From assembly GCA_002105175.1 (NCBI GenBank), contig MCGE01000005.1, positions 1,178,001 to 1,242,000 on the forward strand: a DNA stretch of 64,000 bases. Direction: 5' to 3'. The notes under the pieces were generated by a model, which saw only the letters and a program-made list of their open reading frames with translations, did not search any database and had not been told where the DNA came from. The first letter of the stretch is position 1. Every line of letters begins with the position of its first letter. The position numbers were made by a program, and so were the translations under genes. This stretch comes from Absidia repens (Eukaryota > Mucoromycota > Mucoromycetes > Mucorales > Cunninghamellaceae). This document shows positions 21,531 to 34,900 of this stretch, piece by piece.

Positions 21531-23954
21531 CTAATAGCCAATACTGGACATAATACCATAGCCAAGAGTGAAGATTAAGATTGTACAAACCAAACTTGTA
21601 GGAATACCAGTGATCATAAAGTCGCGCGAAGTCAAATAAGGCTTACCATAGCGATCATCCAAATTAATAGCGGACATATTTGGATACCCAGATACAGGCA
21701 AACCCATACCAGCGGAACAAGCCAAGCCGGCACCCATGACCAAAAGATTTGGGTGGGGAACAGGCAAGTTTTGACCGACCTGTTGTACAATGGGAACGAT
21801 AATCAAAGCAGCCACAGTGTGAGATACAAAAGTAGAGAAGACCAGAATCAAAAATGCAAACACAGCAAGGATGGCAATCACAGGAAGATCTTGAATTCCA
21901 TCCTTAATTTGAAGAGCGATATCTTCCAAGAGACCAGAAGATGTGACAGCATTTCCAAGAGCCATACCGCCTTGAGCCAAAACAACCACAGACCATAAGA
22001 ACGCATTCAAGTCATCCTTATTCAGTATACCGGTTCCAAAAAACATAAATAATGGGATAGCAGCAATCACACCAGTAGAGCCCACAGCGTATTGGATACT
22101 TGACTCAGCACACCAAAGGGCAATTGTGATGATTGTGATCAGCATCACATAACCTTGACTAAATGTCACCTTGTCAGTGGTAGGCTTGATCTTGTTGAGA
22201 TGAGGCACATGTCGATCCGGGCGGTAAATGAGTAGCAGTAAGCCCCAGCAGACAAAGACGCAAAGAATAGAAATAGGAAGAGCCACAGCAAACCAAATAC
22301 CCCAACCAGGATTAGGATTCATGTACTGCAAGGTGACAATGTTTTGTGGCGAAGAAATTGGACTAGTCATACCACCAATGCAAGACGCCAACGCAATGCC
22401 CAAAATCAAACAAGAGCCAACAGTGGTGTGATCAGGTAAAGTACGGAGAATAGGGTCGATCAAGGAGAAGCAGAGAACTGGTGTCGCAACATTGGAGATC
22501 CACATACTAAGGAAGGTAGATACAGACATGATAGCCAACAAGACCCAGCGAGGACGAGTACCAGCACGAGATAAAACATGAGTAGCAAACGCCTTGGCAA
22601 TACCATATTTGGAGAGAGCAGCAGCCAATGCAAATCCACCTAACAACATCATGATAGTACCACTAAACATAGAGGCAAACACAGCCTTTGCTGCAGCTTC
22701 GGCTTCCATTTGTGATCCGTCAGGGTTTCGCATGATACTAAGAAGGACAATCAAGAAGGGAAGTAGTAGAGAGGTAGCATAGAGTGGGACGGCTTCTGTT
22801 GCCCACATGATGGCAGCAAAGATCAACAGGGCAAAACAATAGTTTTCGGCTTGGTGTTCAAAGATTTGGACGTTCAAGAGGATAATGAATACCACGATAG
22901 ACAAAAGGAAGAAACATATCTGACGAACCAAAGAGGCTTCTAGCTGGAATGAGCCAATAGAGTATTTCTTGGGAGGGATGGGGTCCTTGACGTGGGCATC
23001 AAGCTTCTTTCGTTCTTGACTGATCATATCCCGCCACACAGTATTGCGATCATAGGTAACTTGATCACGGAGGTGAGATTTCATTTGGCGAATGGCAAGC
23101 GTGGTGTCACCGTGACAGAAGACATTGGCGTACAATTTTTCAACCCGGACAATTTGTGATTGGAGCAATTGAATTGTTTGAGGCATGAAAGGGCGAGAGT
23201 CCAGAACCATTTTTTTCAAATACTGATTGCGAAGATCACCATCGAGCACCTTGTCGTGTTTCTTGAGAATTTTTTGGAAAGCGGATTTGTTCAAATCGAT
23301 GTAAGATTCCAATTCGGAGAGTGACACATAAAGGTTTATCAATCTAGAGCGTAGGTCCACCATCGCTTGTACATGTGAGGGAGCAGTAGAGTGAAGGGAG
23401 AATCGCGATTCCAAGGAAGGTCGTCGTTTTGCTGCTGTTGAAGGTTGCTTTTCATCTTTACCGGAGTCACCACCGCTGACATTCAAAGTAGAATCCAAAG
23501 TTTCCAGTGTATACATAGGGTTGTTGTTGGGATAGTGAGCACCAGCATCATCATCAGTTTCCATCAAAGCAGTAGAGGCTTCAAGTTCATCCAAGAGAGA
23601 ATAGAGTTCTGATTCTTTTTGTGTATAGAAATCAAACACCTTTTCTAATTGAAGGTCCAACTGAGTCAAGAATACGTTTTCGTCCAAATTGGTTGTGACA
23701 GATTCCCCTTGTTCACCTTCGTTTTGCTTGTTTATTTCTTGTTGATTCACCGCATCAACCCGTTCTTTTTCTAATTGGAAGATAATTTTCTTCAAATGAT
23801 CGTAACTATAGTAGATAAAAACAAACGTTTAATAAGAATTAGATTTGATGCTTGACGTGTATCATAAAATCAAAGAAAACCAGACTACTTACGCAACATA
23901 TTTGTCGATCCAATCTGGAACCGCATTGAATTGCAGAGAATGTGAGAATTTCAT
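21531..23954 (-). CDS. SPX-SLC13 phosphate transporter (Pho87/Pho90/Pho91 family)
   Basis: Predicted 778-residue protein in two exons (23954-23893, 23805-21531; 2,337 nt). The SPX domain is N-terminal: MKFSHSLQFNAVPDWIDKYV joins YDHLKKIIFQLEKE across the intron. Its later helices are NLYVSLSELESYIDLNKSAF and FQKILKKHDKVLDG, whose lysines match the inositol-pyrophosphate-binding surface known for SPX domains. The C-terminal half is an SLC13-type transporter with about a dozen membrane helices, beginning near FFLLSIVVFIILL. It includes the NVATPVLCFSLIDPIL and SHTVAALIIVPIVQQV segments. Yeast relatives take up phosphate at low affinity (Pho87/Pho90) or export it from the vacuole (Pho91). The sequence does not say which membrane. 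A CACGTG with a favourable flank lies 527 bp upstream. Confidence 0.94.
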
Positions 23955-24738
23955 ATTTGTGGTTTATGGTGATATCTGGTATATAAAAAATAAAAAGGTA
24001 AACCACAAGATAAGAAATACAAAATTGTAAAAAAAAAAAGAAAAAGGAAACGGAGAAAGAAGCGAAAAAAAGGATCATTTTAAAATTTATATTTTTGACC
24101 TACTTTTCTTAAAACGCCGAATTCGGAAAAACTCCGATACTGCCTGTGTAAGGAAAGGTACCTCACGTGTGGTCAAGTGAGGTCGGGTGAGTGAATTAAG
24201 CTCGCATTACTTTTCGCTTTGCCTATCTTTTGCTTCTTCGTTGAAATCGCATCAACCCCCACTCAAAATGACTCTATGTACGATATCCCTATTATTTAAT
24301 AGAATATACACTTATATAACCTTTATTATTACTAACGGTGGTCATTATTGTTGATGACACATCATTTCTTGGCCTAAACAATAAGAGCTATTACCCTATT
24401 CGTCCCCGATATGGATGGGCCAGAAACATTGGAAAAAAAAAAGATTAAAAAAAAGTACCGGTTTGGCCAATCAAAAAGCGCACGTGCGAAAAGACAGGTA
24501 GTTGACTTGATCGTGGATCTTTGGGAAATTCTTGCGGACGTTAAATAATATATATGTCTATCACACCCAGCGAAAAAAAGTTTTTTTTTATAGCCTTTCT
24601 TGAGGTACCTGAAAATAAAACAAAAACCTTGACTGTTTATACTGAATGGTATTATTCCTGAAATGTCAAAATGTCAGTATTGTAGTGATCTTTCTGTACA
24701 AACATCCGTGATTGACCAAACGTAGCCTGATGCTGAGT

Positions 24739-24769
<31 letters not shown>

Positions 24770-25427
24770 CCGGACCAATCTCATAGGTTCACAAAGCCTA
24801 GTCAAAAGTATCGCCTTTTAGGATATTCGTACCACACAGTTCGTTGGTAATATGTGGGGTGAACTTTCAAATATTTCCTCCCAGTCTATAAAATTTTTGC
24901 GCCTACTTCTTGGCACCCACTTTATCAGAACACTGACATTTTGCACTTTTGTTAACCCCAGACACAAAATGTGGTTGTTGATAATAATGATACTCATAAC
25001 TTCTCCATTAGTTTACAACCAATATCAAATAATAGTGTGATTTTCAACCTTCACCATACAATCTCTTTCACCCAGAATGTAATGATAAACAGTCAGGTGT
25101 CTTTCCAGAATAATATACAAATAAATACGATCCCTAATAGGCATATATAAACAATACCCGAAGCTATTATCATCATCATCATCATCATCCATTTGCCAGC
25201 TTAAGTATAGTCTCTTAAATAAACTTCATTGTCCCCATCGCCATCTACTGTACCCAATGATAGCACACACACACACTCACAAATAATATCATGTTTTCCT
25301 TTGCGCCTCCCCAAAATACAAGCCCCCAATATCATTTCCAGTATCATCATAATATATAACAACAGTAAAAATCAATAATAACAATGATAATAATAATGGT
25401 AATAATAAGTTTCTTTTTATTTGTAAT
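23955..25427. other. Intergenic, no gene recognised
   Basis: Promoter side of the phosphate transporter and 3' flank of RPN7. Contains a run of about 29 T at 24741-24769 and a trinucleotide (ATC)n run near 25171-25190. No supported coding region. Confidence 0.55.
24164..24486. promoter_or_regulatory. Two CACGTG boxes and a CCAAT box upstream of the phosphate transporter
   Basis: CACGTG at 24164-24169 (5' flank T) and at 24481-24486 (5' flank G, within CGCACGTGCG), with CCAAT at 24467-24471. Yeast Pho4 binds CACGTG with non-T 5' flanks, whereas Cbf1 prefers a T. The distal site therefore fits a phosphate-response factor and the proximal one a Cbf1-type factor. This is inferred from yeast. Confidence 0.45.
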
Positions 25428-27103
25428 TCAAACATCAATAACTCTACTAAGTTTCTGCACCCTGTTGAGTAACAAATCACCCTGCTTGATGACCGTTTGA
25501 TACTGAGCATTCTTGGCATCCGGTCGATTGGTTTCTATGATTCCATTTACTTTGTCAATAACGCAGTTGAGTCGACCAGCAGCTACAAATTTATATAATT
25601 CCCTATCATGTCAAGAAAAGATTGTTAACATCAAACAAAACACACGCGTTCTTATAAATGGTGGCAGGACGGATCCATCTACTTACTTATCAATATATTC
25701 TTCAGTCACACCAAATGCTTGAGCCATACTTGTGATTGTTAAGGATCGGTAACTTTCTAAAAGTTGAGCATACGCGACAATACGCATTTCACGGACGTAG
25801 TAGCGGATATGTGGGTGAAGATAGCGGGATGTTCGAAGATGCGTTTGTTCGATCTCAGCTATGAATCAAAAGAGGAAAAAAAAAAGACGAATAGCGCATG
25901 AGAAGAGTCATATCATCATTCTTTCACCAAAAAAAAAAAAAAAGAAACATTACCAAGAGCACGGAAGAATTGAGCGTAATTACAGTTGTATAAGCTTGTC
26001 ATGTAATCTTCTAAATAGGGTATATCTGAAATAACCTCCAGAATTTCGGGAGCATCCAGTACCTAAAAACAAAATTGCCTAGTTAACATCATATTCACAC
26101 CCCCAGTTTTTGTTATTTCCGCCCATCTCATAGTTTTCGCTTATATAACAATTTACCTTTTTCTTGATGTCTACACGTTGCATACTAATAATACTTGTGA
26201 GGACGGTATACTTGACAAAATCATGGTAAGACATTATTTCGGTGCTAGTAAATGTGCTGAGAGTGTCGATGAATTGACTAGCTGCGCCTTTGAAGTCGCG
26301 GATGGACATCAAATATACACCTTCATAAACCTTCAGTCTGTTTCGTCGATCCCAATCACCTCCTTGTTCAACCAGTTCTTTGAGTTTGTCGATATTGGAC
26401 CGTACCATCACATTGTCGTCAACAAAGAAACCAATTCGGACCAACGCAAAAACAATGTCGATTCGTGTACCAAGTGTGATAGATTTTTCCAGAAGTCCCT
26501 TGTAAGAATCCAATGCATTGTCCTTGTAATAACGAGTCCATGATTAGAGAAATAACAAAAAAGGAAGGTCAATCAGCTAGAACGAACACACGAGGATACA
26601 GTACATAGTTCTTCTTACCCGATCTCCAATCATAGCATAATAATCTGCCTTTCCTAGTAGAGCTTCGTTGATTTCTGTTTCTCCCTGGTTTTGCTCAGCA
26701 TCAGACACCCTGTCATCGAATTTTTGTAATTCTTCCTTGTTGGTTTCATCCATTTTCTTCAGTAATGCTTGGTCCAAAGGCAATTGAAGTTCTTCGGTCA
26801 CTTGTTTATAAAAGGGAGCCATATCTAAGCACGAATAAAAGTATAAGCTATTGACATGAATTCTTATGTTTTATTTATCACCTTACGTTTTTCTTCAATA
26901 GTTTGCAGTAACTGCCGCTTCGCATCGTTCTTCAATTCTTCAGGACCATGGTTGACGATGAATCGGTGGTGCTAAAGGATAAAAATAATATACAAGATGA
27001 AGCAAACGGTACAAAGATATTTTCAGTAGTATATGGATAGACTTACAGCAAGATAAAGATCAGGAACGTGGCTGTGTTCATTTTCATCCGGTGAGCAGGA
27101 CAT
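25428..27103 (-). CDS. RPN7: 26S proteasome regulatory subunit Rpn7 (PSMD6)
   Basis: Predicted 389 residues (human PSMD6 has the same length) in seven exons: 27103-27047, 26971-26887, 26824-26619, 26522-26157, 26062-25954, 25858-25687, 25602-25428; 1,170 nt. Rpn7 is a PCI-domain subunit of the proteasome lid. Recognisable segments are [55 protein letters not shown], and the PCI region (YDFVKYT-type [26 protein letters not shown]). It ends with a helix ([15 protein letters not shown]). It lies head-to-head with RPN6, 227 bp apart, so the two lid subunits could be co-expressed from one promoter. Confidence 0.96.
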
Positions 27104-27330
27104 GGTAGGCTGTTCAGTAAATTGGAATCAGTGTCAAAGAAAAGAGAAAAAGAAAAATGCCTACGCGTCCAGTGGGGAAATTCTGGATCGGCATTTTAAT
27201 TTTTCCCAATTTTGGTTTTGGTGACTAGTTTTGTGCAGGCACAGTACGTAAGATTGAAAAAGGGATCAGCTCTTTTTCTCTCTCTCTCTCCTTCCTTTTT
27301 TTTATTTTTTTATATTTTTATATTTTGAAC
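27104..27330. promoter_or_regulatory. Short bidirectional promoter of RPN7 and RPN6
   Basis: Only 227 bp separate the two divergent start codons. It holds a (CT)n tract on the RPN6 side (near 27271-27291). The yeast Rpn4 site GGTGGCAAA is not present on either strand. Confidence 0.8.
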
Positions 27331-29028
27331 ATGGTGGCAGCAACGAACACAAAAACTAGCGATTCAGAAAGGTTATTACATGCAGCCTCTCTCTACAATT
27401 CAGGAAACACGGAACAAGCGATTTCGGCATACAAAGCTATCCTTGATGAGAAGTCCACAAATGACCAAGCGCTCCGTGAGCAGGAAGTCGCCCTTCTGCA
27501 ACTGGGAGAAATTTACCGCAAGCTTCAGTAAGAATATTGACATGTGCTGAATATTTTGATATGAATATAGTAACTTACCTTCTGCTCTCTTCCTCCCGCT
27601 TTATAGCTTACCTCAAGATCTAGCTAATATCATTCGGTCTTCTCATGACTTCATGGCTTCTATCGCCAAAGCTAAAACAGCAAAACTCAGTAAGCATAGC
27701 AAATACGATATAGATACTGGTGATCTTCGACTAAATTATAATTTTATATAGTCCGTAGCCTTATAGACATGTTCAACGAAATACCTGACTGTCTACCACT
27801 CCAAATCACAGTATGCAAGGAAAACATCGACTGGGCAAACAAAGACAAACGCATTTTCTTGAAGCAGTCTCTGGAAACTCGGTTAGTGGCACTCTATTTG
27901 GACAATAAAATGTACCACGAATCTCTTAGTCTTATCTCACAATTGCTAAAGGAACTGAAGCGCCTGGACGACAAAATGGTACTAGTTGAAGTGCAGTTAT
28001 TAGAAAGCCGCGTTTGCCATGCTTTACGGAATCTACCCAAGGCTAGAGTAAGTTTATACAATATCATGAATACAGATAACAGGTTTGACTAATGTGTTAT
28101 TCTTTTCGTTTCTGTCTATGGAATCCCCTGTGATCATTGTAGGCTGCGTTGACATCTGCCCGTACGTCCGCCAATGCTATCTACTGCCCCCCTTTACTTC
28201 AAGCTTCCTTGGATATGCAATCGGGCATTTTGCATTCTGAAGAAAAGGATTACAAGACGGCATACTCTTACTTCTTTGAAACATTTGAAGGTTATTCTAG
28301 CCAAGATGATCCCAAGGCTGTCCTTGCTTTGAAGTATATGCTATTGTGCAAGATCATGCTGAACCTGGTAAGAAACTCAAAATGATAGGAACGAAAATGA
28401 GAATAGCTATAAATTGATTCATGTATATTCATTTGTGAAATTTAGGCTGAAGATGTGCACTCGATCATCAATGGCAAGGCGGCTTTACGGTATGCAGGAC
28501 TAGACATCGAAGCAATGAAGGCCGTGGCAACAGCACATCAAAATCGAAACCTACAGGAATTTGAAACTGCTCTGGCTAGATATACCGACGAACTGAACAA
28601 TGATCCCATCATCCGTACTCAATTAGCATCTCTATATGACACATTATTGGAGCAAAACTTGGTGCGCATCATTGAACCATTCTCTCGTGTGGAAGTATCC
28701 CATATTGCCGATATTGTCAAACTCCCCGCCTCTCAAGTGGAACAGAAATTATCGCAGATGATTCTGGATAAGGCTTTCCATGGGATTTTGGACCAAGGTG
28801 CTGGCTGTTTGATTATATTTGACGAACCCGAAGAAGATGTAAGCTTGGAGAGAATTAAAAAAAAAAGGAGGGAAATACATAGATGGGTATATATACGGTC
28901 GAATTAATCGAACCATTGTTATGAATCAATCTTTTATATAGAAATCATACGAAACAGCTATTGACACACTCAAACAGGTCGACAAGGTCGTCACCAGTCT
29001 GTATCAAAAAGCGGCCAAGCTGTCATAG
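27331..29028 (+). CDS. RPN6: 26S proteasome regulatory subunit Rpn6 (PSMD11)
   Basis: Predicted 426 residues in six exons: 27331-27527, 27607-27689, 27752-28047, 28143-28367, 28446-28838, 28942-29028; 1,281 nt. Human PSMD11 has 422. Rpn6 is the PCI-domain lid subunit that clamps the lid to the 20S core. Diagnostic stretches are [40 protein letters not shown] and YFFETFEGY. The PCI winged-helix part is [18 protein letters not shown], followed by the C-terminal helix [20 protein letters not shown]. The first in-frame ATG after the CT-rich leader is at 27331. Shares its promoter with RPN7. The COP9 subunit CSN4 is excluded by the Rpn6-specific central motif. Confidence 0.96.
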
Positions 29029-29737
29029 ACTTCTATAGGCGGCACAAGGATAGAATAGTTCATAGTTTATAGTTGTAATTTCTCGTAGTTTTTTTTTTTT
29101 TTTTTTTTTTTTTTTTGTTATTAAATGACCTTGCGATATTAAATCAATAAAGAACTACTTTTATGATGATTATAATACTGACAGTTTTACGGAAAGGGAT
29201 ATCTACAGTCATAAATTGGCTTTATGATACTATGTATGAATGATGGTATATGGTAGTGGGCAAATGATAATATTTGGTGCATTTGATGACATTGGTGAAT
29301 ATGTACAATAGTCAGCAGATGATAGTGATTTAAAGTGAATATTATAACAATGATTAGCCTCAAATAGTGCAATCCAATAAAGTGCCTGATATTTTCTTTC
29401 AGGTACCAAATTTGAAATTACAAAAACATAGAGAAAACATGCCAATGTGATTGCACTTATTAAGATTGTGAAGACATGATTGCACATGATTGCACATATT
29501 ACATTATGAAGACAAGTGATAGATAAATAGGATATAAAAAAATCTAGAATTTTATTGTATGACAAGACAAAAAGTACTACTACAGAAAAAATAGAGACAA
29601 AGAATAAAAACAAAATATAAATGGCGCGTAACAATGACTATGAATATATAATTTAACAAGTATAAAAAATGAAGGAAAAAGGGAAGTCTAACTAGATAGT
29701 AAAAGCATCGTCAGCATGGGAGTTGTACCAATGACAT
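29029..29737. other. Intergenic between two convergent 3' ends
   Basis: Contains a T run (29091-29117), AATAAA signals (near 29146 on the plus strand) and a CATGATTGCA direct repeat near 29475-29500. Short frames are unsupported. Confidence 0.55.
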
Positions 29738-31055
29738 TTAGCTTTGAGCACATTGCACACCGGGTTGACCACCTTCATCATCATCGTCTTCTTCGTAGTG
29801 AGCATGGGCGCCACGTTGGGATTGATATCCGGAAGCATCAGCCAAGACAACTTCATCAACTTGCTTGTTGCCAAAGGAAGGTAAAGGAGAACGAGCAGGC
29901 AAGATAGCATTGAGCTTGGCAATGGTTTCTTCGTCGGCCCAGTTGGATTGAGGGAATTCCACAGTGAATTTGACAAATAGGTGACCATGGGTTTGATGAC
30001 GGTAGGCAGGCATACCTTCGTTGGGAACAACCTTAACCATATCGGGTTGAATGGCTTCACCAGGAAGAACAGAGACCAAAAGGATACGATCATCCAAGTG
30101 AGGAATAGCGAATTGACCACCGGCTAAAGCAGTCAACAAATCAATCTTGGCATGGTAGACAAGGTCATCACCGTTACGTTGGAAGGTGCTGTGAGGCTTT
30201 TCGTCCAAAGTAATGATGATATCACCAGGGACAATACCAGGAGCTTGATCACCTTCACCAGAGAAAGTGATGTTTTGACCATTCTTCATACCCTTGTCGA
30301 TAAATACTTCAAGAATCTTCTTTTCACCGAGAATCTTCTTACCAACACATTGCTTGCAGCGATCCTTTTCATTAATAATTTCACCTTGACCACGGCAATC
30401 AGGACAGGCTTGTTGGAATTGTTGCATCATGGGACCCATTTGGCGGATGGTAACACGGACACCTTGGCCACCACAACCATTGCAAGTACGCACCGCTCCG
30501 TCTTTACCACCTTTGCCATCACACTTGCCACAGAGCACATGCTTTTGAAGAGCTAACTTTGTAGACTTGCCCTTGTAGAGATCTTCCAAGCTAACCTTGA
30601 GGTGATGGACCATATCTTTTCCACGACGAGGACCTTGAGGACCACGAGAGCGGCCACCACCGCCGCCACCAAAGAGACCACCACCAAAGAGTTGGGAGAA
30701 AAGATCTTCGGCATCCATACCACCCATTCCACCCTGACCATTCAATCCTTCTTCCCCATATTGATCATACATTTGTCGCTTTTCCGAATCAGATAAGACT
30801 TCATAAGCATGAGAGATTTCCTTGAACTTATCACCGGCATCAGGGTTCTATATAGCAAAATGAAAAGAATGAGTTACTAAATCAAGCACATGCAGTATTA
30901 GTCATACTAGATCCTTTTTTTTTTTTTATTGGCTTGATTAGTACCTTGTCAGGATGATATTTCAGGGCAAGCTTACGATAGGCTTTCTTCAATTCACCTT
31001 CAGAGGCAGAGGGGTCAACGCCCAAGATGTCGTAATATTTGGTTTCACGGGCCAT
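29738..31055 (-). CDS. YDJ1: Type I Hsp40 co-chaperone, farnesylated (Ydj1/DNAJA)
   Basis: Predicted 406 residues in two exons (31055-30945, 30847-29738; 1,221 nt). The J domain ([20 protein letters not shown], with HPD in LKYHPDK) stimulates Hsp70 ATPase activity. Next come a Gly/Phe-rich linker ([12 protein letters not shown]), four zinc-finger repeats ([32 protein letters not shown], the last lacking the final glycines) and the two beta-barrel client-binding domains. The C-terminus is GVQCAQS, a CaaX box with Ser as the last residue, which predicts farnesylation and ER or other membrane attachment, as in yeast Ydj1. It acts in cytosolic folding and in delivery of precursors to organelles. 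Confidence 0.96.
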
Positions 31056-31999
31056 AATGATACTGGAGAAGGAAAAGAGAGAGGAGACAAAAAAAAAAAA
31101 AAAAAAGAAAGGTACAAAAACAACCGAAAAAAATTCTCTCCTTCTCTAATGATTTTAATTGGATAATGAAACTCCGTCGCTTACCTATTGAAAAGCCTAA
31201 GAAATCGGTAAGGGGTAAATATCCAATGATATTATGAATGTGGGGGAGAGGGGCAAGGTAGAGTTTTTTTTACATATAGTGCGGGTATGCTATGTTATAT
31301 TTAATCCAGTCAATATTTGACCCTGACCAAAACAATGTCATTAAAGCCCGTTTTGATGATGACAGCTCATTAAATTGTAAGAATGACAGATCAAAAATCA
31401 ACCCAAGCAGCGGAATTTGTTTCGATTGAGATCTCAGGACGCGCGTCATGAAGCTGAAAAAGTTTTTTTTTTTACCTAGCCAAACAGTTAGAAACATAGC
31501 CAATGAAAAGAAGATATTGAACTAAATAAGCGGGACGTCTTTTTTTTTATTAAACAACTATGCTATCATTTTAAACATACTCAAAATGAAAAAAACAAAA
31601 ATAAAAAAATAGAAAGACTATACTATGCGTATGATGACTGTATATTAGCTAAAAAAGTATGAGTATAGGAAGGAAAAATTAAAATAATGAGCTAACATGG
31701 TAGTTAATAAAAATAATAAGAGACGTCGCCCAATCTCGGTTTCATTTTTATTTCGGCTTCCAAAATGTCGTAGGCGAAAAAAATTCTCTCTCTTCCCTTT
31801 TTCTTTCCCAGTACTTTTTATTTTTTTTATTCTGTCCGTTCCTTTTTATTGAATCTTCTTATTTTTTTTCTCTTTTGTTTTGTTTTTTCTTTTTTTTTTC
31901 TTTTTTTTCCCACTTTCATTTTTATTCCTTTATTTTTGATACCACACTTTATATTTTTGCAACAATCAGCATTAAAAAAGGGAACTGAAAAGAAAGAAA
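31056..31999. other. Divergent intergenic region, YDJ1 / KH-domain gene
   Basis: Contains the YDJ1 promoter (two AGGGG stress-element-like words near 31212 and 31247 are possible but too short to rely on). The KH gene leader, CT-rich from about 31785 to 31960 and then A-rich, is also here. No canonical heat-shock element (alternating GAA/TTC) was found. Confidence 0.5.
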
Positions 32000-34900
32000 A
32001 TGTCTCATACGGCTTTTTCCTTATGTTACGCTCCGGTCAAATCTAGTCAATACAATACCAACGACGATTACTCCATCAACGATTCTACTCTATCTTCTAT
32101 ACAAGCAACATGCAACAGTATCATGGCACTTCATGGCTCTTGTCATATCTCCATCGCTACTACTTCTTTACCTGACCCAACTTCAACATTTCCTAACGCC
32201 ATCAAAGTACCTCTTGTGGATACTCCTACCGACTACAATATCACCGTCACTGGTCCTCACGATACTGTCATGGCTGCTCGAACTGATTTATTACAAAGTT
32301 GCCCCCTCACAGTACAACTAAACTTGAAAATACCTATGAGCGACTTGCCCTTGATCTTCGCTGATCCCTCTTGCCATACTACCATATTTGAAAAGGTGAG
32401 ATTGGAAACTCAAGCGCAGGTGTCTTTAGTACTTCCTGGTCCAAAACAACAGCAAGTCTCTTATTTCGAATCGGAAAATGTCTTGAACTTTTGTATTACT
32501 GGTCTACCTCACAATGTTGAATTGGCAAGAATACGGTTATTAGTGGCTTTGGACGAACTGGTAAGTCTGAAAAAACCCCTCAACTCAACCAAAAATGATA
32601 ATATACTGACACTTTCTTATTTATGTAGATGAACCTTCACAGTGATGTTTTGCGTATACCAAGAAAGCTTCACTACTTGATATGTGGACGAAAGCGTGTT
32701 ACTTTGCAACCTATTGTCGACGAAACATTGATCAACATCTATTTTCCTCCACCCTTTCCAGCTTTTGACACAGCGACAATGTCAACAATTGATGGTGATG
32801 ACGATATAATCGATGATGAACCTCCCATTTTTATTACCGGTGATACAGCAAATGTATCTCGGGTCAAAGATATGCTAACAAAGCTGGCGAACCAAAAGGT
32901 AACGAACGAAACACTAAACTGACATCCTTCCACCACCGGTCTCTTGACGCCAACTAACCGATCCATTTCTTTTAATTTTAATAGGCGAAATCTATGTACC
33001 ATAAGGACACCAACCTCGATGCTAGAAAACTGGACTGGATGCAATTACATAGACGGGATGAATTATGTCAAATCATGCATGATAATGGATCCTTTATCTC
33101 TCTTCCTCCACTTGGATCAAAGTTGAATACTGTCACTGTCTATGCCGAAAACAGGGTTAATGCTGAAAGAACTCTACGATCCATCAATTTTTTGGTAAGA
33201 TGCAATTATAAAACAAAAACAAATAAACAAACAAAAAAGCAAAATTTCCTTATTAACTTTTTTTGGTATCTTTTTTTGGGGTTCTATTACATAAAAAAAA
33301 AAAAAAATAGGCCTGTTATATCTACGAAGCATGCTTTTACTTTCATGATCAAGACGGTCTCTATGCTGATGCCAACTTCTTCAACTCTATCAGTAATTTG
33401 GCTACTTTAACTACTACTCTGTCCCAAGTGTCGGGAGCTGAAGTGGCCTACCGTACAGATCCTGGATGCATTCAAGTCTTTGGTACCGAACGTGCTGTCC
33501 GGAATGTCTATCAACGTTTACACGAAACCACTTTTTTGAAAGTAAGACAAAAATTAAGGGATCCCCTTTGCCTCCTTCATAATGTTTACTAATTGCATTC
33601 CCTCATTTTTTTTTAAATCTTAGATATTCCATCAAGATACTGTTTTCAATGTGGAACTATCGAACGACCAGCGGGAATTTATCAGTGGAAAAAAGAACGG
33701 CAAAATCAACAAAATCATGAAAACATCTGGTGCAAAAATCAAGTTTCTACCCTTTGGTGAATACAACTTTGTGTTGGAAGTTGAATCTACAAACTTTATA
33801 AAGGCGTTGGACGGGTTGACTTTGCTTCAAGAAGAATTACCTGCGGAAATATCTTTTTACGTCCCTGAAACTTACCACAAGCGGATTATTGGTGTGGGTG
33901 GCAAGAATATTCAACGTATTATGAAGAAATATGGTGTGTACGTCAAGTTTTCCAATGCTGAAGAATTTGCCTCCTTGGGTGGATACTATGGTAATGAAGA
34001 CAATGTGGTGGCTCGAACTCCTATGAAAAATCAAATCAACTTAGACAACCTGCGACATGCCGTGATGGATTTAATCACCCCAAAGGACAAGGATTTTGTG
34101 GTCCAGCATCTATCTATTCCTTTCCGCCGTCATCGTACATTACTGCGTGATTATCGAACCTATCTGCAAGAAGTCTCGAAGAAGACAAGTGTCAAGATTA
34201 TCTGGCCAAACCATGAATTAGCCAACGACGTTGTTACTTTGGTGGGACCTCAATCAAACCTGGATTCTGCTACTCAAATGGTTCGTCAAATGGTCTCGGA
34301 TGTCTATCGCTTCTCTGTTCCACTGTCAGCCGAGCTTGTTACGGTATTGTCATCAACCGCTTTCAAAGAACAGGTTATTCATCGTCTTCAACATGATATG
34401 GATATTACCGTGGATGTGGAATCGGCATTGACAAATGCAACAACAACAGCGTCAGCAACAACTAAAGGGCTAAACAATGATTCAGGTAAAATCGGCGAAC
34501 AGCAGTATTCGTCGGCGCCTCACTCGTCTGCATCTTCTCCTATTGCAGCTACACCTTTGTCGCCGACAAGCAACAATGAAAATGAATATGAAGATTCGGT
34601 GTTAAATGGTTGTACTATTCCTCTTACATTGAACAAGACAAATTTGGATCATTTGCCCTTCGCTTTGGATATTCTGGTGTGTCATCTTCGGGAAAATCAT
34701 GTGCCTCTTTACAAAGAATCCACCCATGATATGCCTGACAGCAATGTTCGGTCAAGCAGCAGCAATTCGGCTACAGGCAATTACAACCAACATTTCGGGA
34801 ACAAGCTGTTGTCGTCTGTGATACCTCCAGGTAAAAAGAAAAATTATTCGTTTCCCCGCAAAAAGATATTGACGTTTTGATTTATCTATATATTCATATA

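Noticed and set aside
27104..27330. Rpn4-type PACE element (GGTGGCAAA) in the RPN7/RPN6 promoter
   Set aside because: Not present on either strand; the GGTGGCAGC near 27333 overlaps the RPN6 start and does not match.
30152..30556. 134-codon frame opposite the Hsp40 gene
   Set aside because: Antisense shadow; low-complexity Thr/Leu content.
31056..31260. Heat-shock elements upstream of the Hsp40 gene
   Set aside because: No array of alternating GAA/TTC triplets at 5-bp spacing; isolated words only.
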